From the NCBI GenBank assembly GCA_016271365.2, contig CM057458.1:201534501-201598500 (forward strand): DNA of 64,000 nucleotides, given 5' to 3'. The DNA is from Neoceratodus forsteri (lineage: Eukaryota > Chordata > Ceratodontiformes > Ceratodontidae). The notes below the pieces were generated by a model that was given only the letters and a program-made list of their open reading frames with translations, had not been told where the DNA came from and did no database searches. This document shows, in pieces, positions 1 through 10,265 of the stretch; within the stretch, counting starts at the first letter, position 1, and each line of letters opens with the position of its first letter. The position numbers and the translations under genes were made by a program.

Positions 1-2600
1 AAATTGTATCAAATAAATCAATGCCTGGATAGAATTCGTATATTGGAAGCTAAAGGAATAGATAAGATGGCAGAGACAAATAAACAAACTCCTTCACTTA
101 AGAACTTATTATTCTAGCCTACTGTTAGAGAAGGTTGAGAATGCAGCTTCTTTAGCAAAGGCCACAAATATAGGCCAGGGGAGCAAGACAGGCAAGCAGC
201 TAGCCTGGCGCTTTAAACACAATTCTTCTTTAAAGTAGATATCAGCAATTAAGCACCCTCAGGATGGTTCTGTACTAGCAGACCTGAGTGAAATGTTGGT
301 AGCATTTAGAGATTTTTACCAATCCCTTTACTCCTCCCACTCACTTTCACCCTCTCAATCTCAGGCCATGTACAGTTTTCTCCAAAATGCTAATCTCCTA
401 CAAATATCCATGCCATCTCATGTCCTCCTAGAGAGGTCGATTATCTTAGAAGACATCACTTCGGCTATTGATTCTTTAAAACCTGACAAAGCCCCTGGCC
501 CAGATGAGTTTACTGGTCTTTTCTATAAGACCTTCAAAGACCAGCTTTCCCCCCTTCTACTGTGTCTATTTAACTATTGGGAGACATCAGACATAACTGA
601 ACCCTCACTGTTTGAGGCAAGGATTATTCTCATCCCCAAACCAGGAAAATATTCTACTATCATAGGTAACTACAGACTGATCTCCCTTTTGAACGTGGAC
701 ATTAAAATGTATGCAACAATTCTAGCAGATAAACTAGCGAAGATCTCTACTAGTCTACTAGGAACCGGGCAAGCTGGATTTGTTGCTGGTCACTCCACTG
801 TAGACTACTTCAGAAAGCTGTTCTGCCTCATTTCTGCATTCAGTGAACCTGACCTTGAAGTGGTACTGGTCTCTCTGGATGCAAAAAAAGCTTTTGATAG
901 AGTGGCTTGGCCTTATCTGTTTGCTGCCTTATCCCAATCTGGTATTCCTGAGCACTTTATAAAGTGAATCCAGGTTCTTTACCATTACCCATCTGCAAGA
1001 GTAAAGTGCAATAACCATTTATCTGACCCCTTCTGTCTATGTAGTGGTACTAGGCAAGGTTGCCTATTGTCTCCCTATTTGTTTAACCTGTATATCAAAC
1101 CTTTAGCAAGATCTCTTAACCAGGCACAGGGCATTAAAGGAATATCAATTGGAGGCCAAAATCTCAAATTATCCCTTTTTGCAGATGACTTGATTTTATA
1201 CCTTTCAGAGAGTAGACATTCCCTTTCGATAGCGCTCAAGATTATAAAGCATTTCAGTGGGTTCTCAGGATATTAGCTAAACAAGGGGAAAACTTTGGTG
1301 TATCCCCTTTCTGGTTTGATAAAAAAGGTGTATGTCACTGATATGGGCCTACATTGGGAAAGCATAGTGATTACATTCTTGGGCATTGGAATTTCAAATG
1401 AACTAAGCAAACTTAAAGATTATAACTTAGATCCTCTTTTAAAATCTATACAAGAAGATCTGGGAAGATGGAAAAAGCTACCTCTCACATTTTGGGGTAG
1501 AACCAAAATAATAAAGATGGTTACGCTTCCCAGAATATTTTACCCTCTATTCAGTCCTGATATATACCTCCTCAAATCCTTATTTTCAGCACTACAAAGA
1601 ATTTGTTCGGATTTTATCTGGAATGAGAAGGCCCCACGTAGAGCCTATTGGAAACTGACTTGACTGAATACCATGGGGGGCTTGCAGCTTCCAGATTTTT
1701 TCCTTTATTACCTAGCTATGCAAGCGCATAGATTTTCACACTGGTTAGAGCTAGGTGCACACTTGCCAGGTACTCCTAATTGGCTACAGCTAGACTACAA
1801 ATATGTATCCAGCTATAAAGTCACTCTAGCCACAATTTTTATTCAACCCATGATCGGAAGTCCCAACAAAACTGTGGGAATCACCTATTGGATGGGATGG
1901 AAAAGCATTCCAACAATTGTGCACACTAATCAGGTATAGTCCAAAGAAAGACACCATGCAGCCCCTGCTAAATAACCCTAACCTAAAGACAGTGAACAAG
2001 GTTATTAATTCAAAAGACTGGCCTCTGCAAGAACCTCCAAAGCTAAAAGATTTAATCCAGGGAGGCTCTTTACTTTCAATTTTGGACCTTCAACATAACT
2101 TTAATCTGCCACTTAAACCAGTTTTTTTTTTTTTGTTTCAAGTCCGTCATTGTGTAAGCAACCTTCTGGGCAGGACCCCCATGTCAAATAAGGTTGGCAC
2201 GCTTTTAGAATCCCCCCTAGCACTAGCTAAAAAAACTAAACCAATTTCTAAATTCTATCATGAGCTTATCAATCATCCCTGGGCTGGTATCTCTCCTGTA
2301 GCATATTACTGGAAGTATACCTTAGACAAATCTCTCTTGGACACCCTATGGATGTGGATCTGAATAGACAACTTTGACCTAATCAAACAAGATCAGTTAT
2401 GTAATGTACAATTGAGTATCCACCATAATCTCTATTTCTCCCCCAGCAAATAGTATAAGATGGGAAGGACAGCCTCCCTGAAATGTCCAGATTGCGGAAA
2501 TGATAATGCTACATTATACCATAAACTCTGGACTTGTCCTAAAATAGAAAACTTCCAGGAAACAATAAAAAAAGGCTGCAGGCTATATTAATATAATTTC
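1..2600 (+). pseudogene. L1 ORF2 remnant (reverse transcriptase and C-terminal domain)
   Basis: The broken ORF2 encodes the enzyme that nicks the target and copies L1 RNA into the genome. Visible blocks in order are: KPDKAPGPD (about 479-505), the RT palm block SLDAKKAFDRV (about 872-905), TRQGC (about 1050), the catalytic FADD box (about 1180) and GGLQLPDF after the thumb. A cysteine-histidine motif of the L1 C-terminus, CPDCGN...YHKLWTCP, lies at about 2480-2550. The FADD catalytic aspartates are intact. A TGA at 965, a TAG at 1274 and several frame changes between 1276 and 2363 break the frame. No endonuclease domain is in the window. It was assigned to L1 rather than CR1 or L2 from the fingers/palm wording and the C-terminal Cys motif. 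Confidence 0.88.
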
Positions 2601-3268
2601 TTTTTTTTTAGTGAAAACTTGCATCTTGGGGTTGTATGGTTCTATCCCCACTATTCTCCAGAAAAAACAAGTTGCTATGATTTCCTTAGTTACAAAATTG
2701 TAAATCCTAAGGCATTGGTAAGATGATTGGACACCTTCATATTATGAATGGTGGGCAGAGTTTCTAACTGCCTTAAATGCAGAGAGAAGTGTTGCTAAAA
2801 TTTTCCATTCATGGGGAAAATTTCAGAGATGTTGGAGTCCTTTCTTCTCAACTCTTAAAGGCAAATTTGGCTACTAAAGATTACTTTTTTACTTTTCCCC
2901 CTCAAATTTTTTCTCCTTTTTTCCCTCTTATCATTCTTTGGTTTTATAGTATAATCTTAATAACCTCTTCCATTAGGATGCTAATGACAAAGAAATCCTT
3001 GGGTGTACCAGTGTATATTTCCCTTTTAGCCTAATGAAGAAACTACTAGATGTTGGCTGTACTTACTCTTGGGGGTGGGTTGGTTGGCGGTGGGAGAGGT
3101 AGTGGTTTTCTTTATTGTTGTTTGTTACATATTGTCCTTTTCTTATTTTTTTAGTTTGGCTACGAACTGTGATTTGTAATGCAATGTACTTTTTTTGCAT
3201 CACAGGCCTTGTATGTATATTTTTTTACATTCGCTTAAAAGTAAAATAAACTTAATTGCAAAAAAAAA
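1..3268 (+). mobile_element. L1-type LINE, 3' part, cut by window edge
   Basis: A non-LTR retrotransposon of the L1 clade runs from the window edge to an A-run at 3260-3268. It contains the reverse transcriptase and C-terminal domain of ORF2, then about 700 bp of 3' UTR. The 5' half lies outside the window. Plus-strand orientation is set by the reading direction of the RT motifs and the terminal A-run. The foldback element at 3269 begins directly after this A-run. Several in-frame stops show the copy is dead. Confidence 0.9.
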
Positions 3269-3310
3269 TTGGAACAGACTGCATGCATGTGGCATGCATG
3301 CAAAAAGCAA

Positions 3311-3440
3311 GTGGTCACTTAAAAGTTAAGTGACTTACTCAGGATCACATCATATACTGTACAAGTGGGGGTTGATGAGATTTAAACCCAGGTCTTCTGG
3401 TTTGTAGTTCAGGGCCTTCAACCACTAAGCAATACTGTCT
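3311..3440 (-). repeat. MIR-like CORE-SINE segment, left arm of foldback
   Basis: It contains the core AGTTAAGTGACTTACTCAGG and, further on, TTTAAACCCAGGTCTTCTGG and a 3' CCACTAAGCAATACTGTCTGC. These match the complement of a tRNA-related SINE head (box-B-like GGGTTTRAAT) plus CORE region, so the SINE points to the minus strand. The same segment appears on the opposite strand in the right arm. Confidence 0.65.
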
Positions 3441-4611
3441 GCAAACATATGGCTTGCTTGTACGGCAATACAAATCTGCATACTGCACATCTGCATGCAT
3501 ACAGCATGCTTGTAGCCACTGTTATACTTTTTTATTTTCTTGTCCTCCCTCAGCTGCACAACTGAACTGTAGCATACCTACCAATGGAAACACATGTGGT
3601 TCTTTTCACCCCCAATACACACACTTACCTACAAAACTACTTAATTACTTCTCTCTTGCCTGTACTCCTACTATTGTCTCGCCATAGTTTTGAATGCTTC
3701 CATGCAAACAGACTTTAAGTTGCAAACACAAAAGTAGCAATAACTCAACACCCACCCACATGGCCAGTCCCCCCCCCCATGCACTCACACTGCAGCAGGT
3801 GTGGAGATGCTGCTGCAGGCAACCCACCAAGTATAGATATAAGTTGAGAGTCTCTTACCTGAGTACCTGGGAGCCAGAGGCAGGAGTCTTTAAGAGATGA
3901 TGTCCATGGGTCAGAGTGCTGGAGCGTAGTCGTACCCCCTTAAAATGAACAGAGTTATTTTTTATTACTATTTTATACATTATGATAGTGAGCTGGAGAA
4001 TACTGATGGCTATGGTTCTACTAACAAGGCCTTTGTCAGTCAAGCCGTGGCCTTCATTAATCTCCAACTCTCCATCAATAATGTATAAAATAGTAATAAA
4101 AAAAAACTCCATTAATTTCAAGGAAGTACACCCCAGTACTCTAACCCATGAACATCATCTCTTAAAGACACCTACCTCTGACTCCCTAGTACTCAGCTAA
4201 GAGATTCCTGACTTATACTGTATCTATACTTGGTAAGTTGTCTGTAGCAGCATGACCGAATCCACAACGGTGTGTGTGCATGGGGATAGATGTGTGGGTG
4301 GGGGGGGGTGTTAAGTTATTGCTACTTTTGTGTTTGCCCCTTAAAGTCTGTTTGCATGGAAGTATTCAAAACTATGGAGAGGAATTGGAAGGAGTACAGG
4401 CCAAAGAGAAGTAATTCGTTTTGTGGGTAAGTGTGTGTATTGGGGGTGGGAAGAAGCACATGTGTTTCCATTGGTATGTGTGCTACAGTTCAGCTGTGCA
4501 GCTGAGCTAAGAGGGTACAAGAAAACTAAAAAGCATATTGGTGGTTATAAGCACGCTGCATACATGAGGATGTATGCAGATCTGTATTGAAGTACAAGAA
4601 AGCTATATGTT

Positions 4612-4735
4612 TTCAGGCAGAATAGCTTAGTGGTTAAAGGCACTGAACTGCGAACCTAAAGACCTGGGTTTCAATTTCATCCACCTCCATTTGTATACTG
4701 TGTGATCCTGAGCAAGGCATTTAACTTTTATGTGT
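4612..4735 (+). repeat. MIR-like CORE-SINE segment, right arm of foldback
   Basis: This is the mirror copy of the segment at 3311-3440. It reads in SINE sense: AGCTTAGTGGTTAAAGGCAC (box-A-like), ACCTGGGTTTCAATTTC (box-B-like), then TGATCCTGAGCAAGGCATTT (core). It shows that the SINE was already part of the sequence when the palindrome formed. Confidence 0.65.
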
Positions 4736-4769
4736 GCAGTTATCAGTGACCACTTTCTTTTTGGGCATG

Positions 4770-5325
4770 GGGTCATAATCTCATGGATGAAACTACACAC
4801 CACAATAATGCCACAGACATTACAGCATGCAGCACAAGTTAGGAATCAAACACTAACTACTAGAGAATAGCACACACAACTGCAACACATAGGAAAATCT
4901 TTATTTTTGTGGGGAGCCCACCCTTGCACCCTCCAAATTGGGCCACCACACCCACAACTAAAATAGCTAACTTTGAAGGGGGTGTGGACCAAGGGGAAAA
5001 GGAGAAACACCAAGTGGGGGAACTTAGTTTTTTTTTTGCAAAATAAAAAAAACAACACATTGTGAGATGGGGATTCAAGCCTCGATCCCCAGGTTTCCAA
5101 TGCGCCAAGTGCATATACCTTAGCGACTCCATCACAGGAGCAGCTCAACCAGGCACAGCACCTATGGTGCCTTTAGTCCTTCCTCCACTACAGAGTGAGC
5201 AACAGGGGTAGCAGTAGTGTTCCATCACTATCATACCCCTGTTGCTATATTCAATTATGCACTTTAGACCGCGCAGTTTTCCTTGTGCGGTTTCATCCAT
5301 GAGATGTTGACTGTACCGCTTGTTG
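4770..5325. mobile_element. Non-autonomous inverted-repeat element nested in the foldback
   Basis: A perfect 16 bp inverted repeat, ATCTCATGGATGAAAC at 4778-4793 and its complement at 5290-5305, brackets about 500 bp. Similarity continues inward for a few bases (YRCAC). The element sits in the right arm of the palindrome and has no counterpart in the left arm, so it is a later insertion. The outer borders are uncertain because weaker similarity extends about 10-20 bp outside the 16-mer. No transposase is encoded; superfamily unknown. Confidence 0.65.
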
Positions 5326-5435
5326 TATGCATGCTACATGCATGCAGTCTGTTCCAATTTAACATAAAAAGCATGCTTTCCACACTTACTTGCTGCATGC
5401 ATGCCACATGCATGTAATCAGTTCCAATTTAACAT
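5325..5435. repeat. ATGCATG-rich duplicated foldback end
   Basis: Two related units rich in GCATGCATGCCACATGCATG, each followed by TTCCAATTTAACAT, occur at about 5328-5365 and 5390-5437. The first is the outer end of the foldback's right arm. The second looks like a duplicated terminus just outside it. Confidence 0.55.
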
Positions 5436-5599
5436 TTAAATCATGTCTTGCAACATGCATATTATATGGGTAGTTTAATGTGCACAGCATGAAAACATCC
5501 CACACTGAAATATGAATGTGCTGTGTACTTGCAGAATGCATGCCACATGCTTAATTTTGCAATGTTTGCATGTGGTTCACATACACAAAGTGAACCTAA

Positions 5600-5835
5600 G
5601 CGAACCAGGTCTAAAAAGCAAATCAAGTTCACATGCTACAAGTTGGACATGTGTGCAGCAGGTAAGCTGGTGGCAACATCTTCTAAAAAATCACATCAGC
5701 TTCACATGTTTCACACTTGACATGAGTACAGCAGTTAAGTTGGTTTGAACATCATTTTAAAATCACATTAGATTCACATGCTGCATGCTTGCCATGTGTG
5801 CAGCAAATAAGCTGGTGCAAATCTCATCTAAAAAA
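5600..5835. repeat. Degenerate ~72 bp tandem repeat, about three units
   Basis: Units start near 5617, 5689 and 5762. Each contains a TTCACATGY block, a GCAGCAGGTAAGCTGGTG-like block and ends in TCTAAAA-like sequence followed by AATCACAT. The units are clearly related but diverged. No coding signal. Confidence 0.6.
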
Positions 5836-7169
5836 TACATCAGTTTCTATTTCTCATACTACTGCTAGCAATTAGAGCCATCAAAATACATTGTTCATTG
5901 CTTTCTCATTAAAATTAGGTAAACTCAGTAATTCTGATCCTTTTGCAAGTTAATGGCTTTTGATTTTTGTCATTGAATTTACATTAATTTGTAAAGTATT
6001 GTTTGCTTACTGCATTAAATGCCTAGGATATAGCTAGCTAACATCCCCCATTCCAGATGTGCGAAGAGGGGCCTCTGTGTTGTGAAGCCTGACCTTTTGG
6101 TTTTGGGCCATGCAAATTCCCTTATGCACAGTTAGTGCTACAACTGTGTTTCTCCATGACTGATTCTGCTCATTTACTTTCCAATTTGTCATTCTGTATG
6201 TAGTATATACACTATGACCATGCAAAGCACTCTTTGTGCTGAATAGGGTTTTGGAAGCATGCACCATACCTCACATTTTCTAACTGAAATGAGGGACATT
6301 GAAACTCAAAATGAGGTACAATGAGGGACACTGACCCTCACAATGATCTGGGCACATCCTGAAATATGGAGATACAGTACCTTAGAACACAATGGAAACT
6401 GTTGTATTTACTTGTACCAATACCTGAGAATGAATTTCTACCATAAAGCAGGGATGCCTTTTAAGAAGGGCGGGGTGGGCAGTGCATCCCCTCCCACATT
6501 TGTGCCTAGGTTGTTCTTATGGTGTGGTAATAATGGCATTAAATTTGAATTTAATCTTTTGCACAGTAAGTGCCCCCTGGCCTCTGTGCAGTCATGCTGC
6601 AGGTGCAATCCTGACTTGACTATGTCTGTATTATGTTGTCCACTCTCTCCACCTATTAGCGGTGGCTTCAGCCAAGCAAAAGCATATGAGTCATGTGAGT
6701 GTGACACTGTCTTTCCCACCCCAGAGTAGACAAGCTGCACACTACAGCTTGTAGGAGTCAGTGAGCACTGAACTCTTACTAGCAGTGTTGTGGCCGCATA
6801 TTTTTATTGGTCTACTCTTAGTGTGCCTCTGTCTCACGTGGTGGCTGAAGGGACAGGTGTGAGCTGGAAGCTAACTCGAGACTAGGCTATGTACTTACTC
6901 TTCTAGGCTCACCTTGCAAAAATAAAAAAAACAGCACAGGCCCCCTCAGCAGCAAGCAAGGCCTAGCAGCAGTGGTGACAGTGGTGTGGGTGGCTTTCAT
7001 AGGCCTTGATCAGTTCAGTGCAGCAGCAGCCATGGCAGCAGCCAAGCAAGACACAAGTAACTCAGGTTGGGTGCATTTGGTTAGTGAAGTGACTTGGTCA
7101 CGGACCACGTTGGGAACCTGGGATGGTCAGTTTTAGCATCCAGCTTCTGGCAGAAGGATGCAGGAGGAG
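5836..7169. other. No recognised feature
   Basis: This stretch has several short open frames but none resembles a known family, and no target-site duplication or terminal repeat could be found by eye. It precedes copy 1 of the tandem duplication. Confidence 0.5.
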
Positions 7170-7599
7170 TGGATTGTGCCTGAGCATGGGGATGTGGATG
7201 TCAGCTTCACTTGGGGGGAGGGCATAAGCCTGACTATAGTGGTACTCCAATAGTCTGTGCATAACATAACACTCAGGTGTTTCTGAATGCAAGGGACAGT
7301 CCTCATTTTACCCCTGAAAACTGCTCTGCCCCTTATCCATTCCTCAAGGAAAACTTTCTCACTGAGAGGGTGTCCTGTAAATTTAGACTTTATGGCAGGG
7401 GCACCATTTCAGATTTTAGATGGGGGAGCCAACAACCAGTGAAGGCCAGGTGCTACTTAGCCCCTGAACATGTCCCAGGTTTGAGATCCACTCTCCCATC
7501 AAAGACAGGTCTTGCTGCTGGAACCGATGATTGCAATATGGGAAACTAAGGTAAATCTGGTTCAATAAAAAACTTCAAGTCTAGGACCTGATAACATAA

Positions 7600-8230
7600 A
7601 TCCAAGGTTCATATTAGAATCAGCTAAATCACTGGCATTTCCATTAATTCTGTTGTTTAACAAATCTCTACTTGAGAATGATGTCCCTGATGACTGTCGA
7701 TTAGCTACTGTTGTTCCCATCTATAAAAAAGGAAGTAATTCAAATGTACAAAATTATAGGGCTATTAGTTTAACATCAATGATAGGGAAAGTAATGGAAC
7801 ATTTAGTTAAAGCCCTGCTTGAAAAGGAAATGGACATTCTAGGTATCCAGGACATAACACAACATGGTTTCAAAACAGGTCATTCTTGTACTACTAACCT
7901 GATTTCATTTTATAACAACATAAGCAAGTACCTGGATAATAAAGTACCATCTGATGTCATATTACTCGATTACAGCAAGGCCTTCGATAAACTATTTCAC
8001 TCCTTACTAATTAATAAACTACATAAACTTGGCTTTTCATCATATCTAGTTAACTGGACTGCTAGATGGTTGTAAAATGGGACCCAAATGGTAAAAATTA
8101 ATGGTTCCTTTTCAGACACTGGCCAAGTTACTAGTTGTGTCCCACAGGGCTCTGTGCTGGGACCTTTATTGTTTAACATATTTATAAGTGATATGAATGT
8201 GTCTCCAAACAATCATCTCTCCAAATTTCA
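7600..8230 (+). pseudogene. CR1 reverse transcriptase, first half
   Basis: RT blocks are visible: VPIYKKGS, NYRAISLTS, QHGFKTGHSC, LLDYSKAFDK, then after a TAA at 8074 VPQGSVLGPLLFNIFISDMN. This is the template-copying domain of a CR1 ORF2. The frame stops at the nested CR1; the missing catalytic box and thumb resume at about 9385. The SKAFD aspartate is present. Confidence 0.85.
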
Positions 8231-9384
8231 TACTGGATTTCATACTGGAAAATAGGAAGTCAAAAAGGCATAGCCCATACAGACTTCCCCATTATTCAGT
8301 GGTGATAACGGAAGTTACCAACTTCAGTTAGATATCTATCTGATCTTACTTTAAATATACCCTCATTATCTGCCTCTACCACATCCTGAGGCAGTCCATT
8401 CCACAGTTTTATTGTTCTACCTATAAAACTATTTATTTTTATTTCTGTCCTACTTTTGGTTTCTCTCAACTGTCTGTCATGTCCCCTCAACTGATATGGA
8501 TTGTCTTTGAATTCCAAATTCATTTCTTTAAACATACTATTGTTTTTAATTATGTTATATAAACTCAATAAGTCTCTTCTAACTCTCCTGTCCTTCAAGG
8601 ACCACAAACCCAATTTTGCTAACCTTTCCTCATAATTCAAATCCATACAACCTGATATCAGTTTGATGTAAGACCTCTGTGGTCTCTCTACTAACCTTAC
8701 ATCCTTAACTAAGAATGGACTCCATACAGTGGAACAATAATCCAACATGGGCCTGATCAATGTCCTGTATAATGGCATCAGTACCTCACTTTCTCTAGAG
8801 TGAAAACTCCTTCTAACAGTATTCACCAGAAACATGGCTCTATTTGACATGTTTCTACAATGTGAACTACTTTTTAAATCACTCTGGATGTAAACCCCCA
8901 GATATTTTTCTAATACTGATATCTTTAATTGTAAACGTTTTATGTAATAACCATGAAGTATATTGTGCTTTCCCAGATGCATTATAACACACTTTTCATT
9001 ATTAAATTCCATACTGTTATTTTCAGCCCATTCCATAATTTTTATCAGATCTCTACCAAACAACAGTCTATCATCAAAGGTATTCACAATTCCCCTGTCT
9101 TAATATCAACTGCGAATTTAACCATTTTGTTCTGACGATCGATAATTAAGTCACCTATAAATATTCCGAACAATAGAGGTCGTAACACCGACCCCTGTGG
9201 AACTTCACTCCCCACCTTTTGTGGTTCCGACAGACCTGACTTCTTGTTTCCTATTTCTCAACCACTGGAATACCCAATTTACTATACAATAATCAATCCC
9301 TAGTTTGATCATCCTTTCAATTATTTTTTTCATGAGGGACCATGTCAAAAGCCCATCTAAAGTCCAGCATTACTGTATCCACAC
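8231..9384 (-). mobile_element. CR1-type LINE nested head-on in another CR1
   Basis: A minus-strand CR1 fragment interrupts the plus-strand CR1. Its 3' end lies at 8231, where a 12 bp unit (TTTCATACTGGA on the plus strand) is repeated twice; this is typical of the short tandem tail of CR1. Its 5' truncation point at about 9384 falls within the RT palm (LDFRWAFDMVPHEK). Confidence 0.85.
8296..9087 (-). pseudogene. CR1 RT thumb and C-terminus
   Basis: A 263-codon open stretch matches CR1 ORF2 after the catalytic box: RDLIKIMEWAENNSMEFN, EKCVIMHLGKHN, EKYLGVYIQSDL, PLYRTLIRPMLDYCSTVW, NYEERLAKLGL and KLWNGLPQDVVEAD. Upstream on the minus strand (9087-9384), broken by stops, are the palm and VPQGSVL-like block. 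It is a distinct copy from the host CR1, with a different sequence. Confidence 0.85.
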
Positions 9385-10184
9385 ATCCACAGATGATATG
9401 AGATTGGGAGGTAGGGTTGACACCATATCAGCCATAAGATCTCTTGAACTTGACCTTCTACATATTGAATCTTGGGCTCGGACAAATTCCATGACCTTTA
9501 ATACTGATAAGTGTTCGGTCCTTCATTTTGGTAATAAAAATCCACAGATTAATTACTATCTAAATAACACTATGATAAAATCAACAACTAATGAAAGAGA
9601 CTTAGGCATTATAATTGATAACAACCTAACCTTAAATCACCACTGTGATAAAGTGGTAAGATCAGCTAATGTTCTCTTAAAACAAATTAGAAGAACATTT
9701 ATCAGTAAGTCTGAACATTGTCTAGTAACCTTGTATAGGGCCTATGTTAGACCTCAATTGGACTATGGAGCACCATTTTGGAGACCTTATCTAAAGGGAG
9801 ACATTATTCGCTTGGGGCAAATACAGAGACGATTTACAAAAATGGTTCCACAGCTTAAATCACTAACCTATGAATCTCGTTTAAGAGAAACAGGTCTCTA
9901 CCCCCTTAGATATGTGAAGATATAGGGGAGATATTCTTTTTACTTACAAATTACTTAAATCCTCCATCTTAATGGAACAATATGGCCTTATCTTAGCCAA
10001 CAAAAGCATTGTGGGTAGACTTCACAACCAGCAATTAGTAGTGGATTGGGCTAACACAAACAAACATCATAATTTTTTCCCCATAAGAGCTGACAAATAT
10101 TGGAATTCACTACCTCAAGATTTGATTAATATAACTTGCTTTGTAGCATTTAAATCTCAGCTAGACGTATGGCTTAATTCTTAA
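9385..10184 (+). pseudogene. CR1 reverse transcriptase, second half
   Basis: This continues the element interrupted at 8230. It opens with a decayed catalytic box (TDDMRLGG in place of ADDTKLGG), then NSMTFNTDKC, RDLGIIIDNNL, TLYRAYVRPQLDYG and the CR1 C-terminus YWNSLPQDL. The frame changes near 9925 and the last part (9972-10184) is in another frame. It ends at a stop at 10182-10184. The two halves together give an almost complete CR1 RT domain. Confidence 0.85.
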
Positions 10185-10265
10185 TAGAACCAATGAGCCA
10201 CTGTTGAGGGGGACAATCTCGATGGGCCTAGTGCCTTCTGTTGTTCCATTTCCATCCAGTAAATC

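Larger units (their letters stand above)
3269..5357. repeat. Large palindromic foldback element
   Basis: Two long arms are reverse complements. The left arm is 3269-4009, the right arm is 4050-5357 and a loop of about 40 bp lies between. The ends are perfect inverted repeats: TTGGAACAGACTGCATGCAT at 3269 and its complement ending at 5357. Internal pairs are easy to follow. The left segment around 3670-3750 (TTTGAATGCTTCCATGCAAA) matches the complement of about 4315-4375, and TTTATTACTATTTTATACAT at 3961 matches the complement ending near 4100. A MIR-like segment is present in both arms in opposite orientation. A separate TIR element (about 4770-5325) interrupts the right arm near its end. No coding capacity is seen. 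Class is unknown; it could be a foldback DNA transposon or an inverted duplication. Confidence 0.85.
7566..10265 (+). mobile_element. CR1-type LINE, 5'-truncated, in tandem copy 1
   Basis: A CR1-clade non-LTR retrotransposon is absent from the matching place in tandem copy 2 (about 19680). It starts at the RT fingers (SLGPDN...NPRF) after GGTTCAATAAA and ends shortly after the ORF stop at about 10184, with a short 3' UTR. A second CR1 in the opposite orientation (8231-9384) splits it just before its catalytic YADD-like box. Confidence 0.85.
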
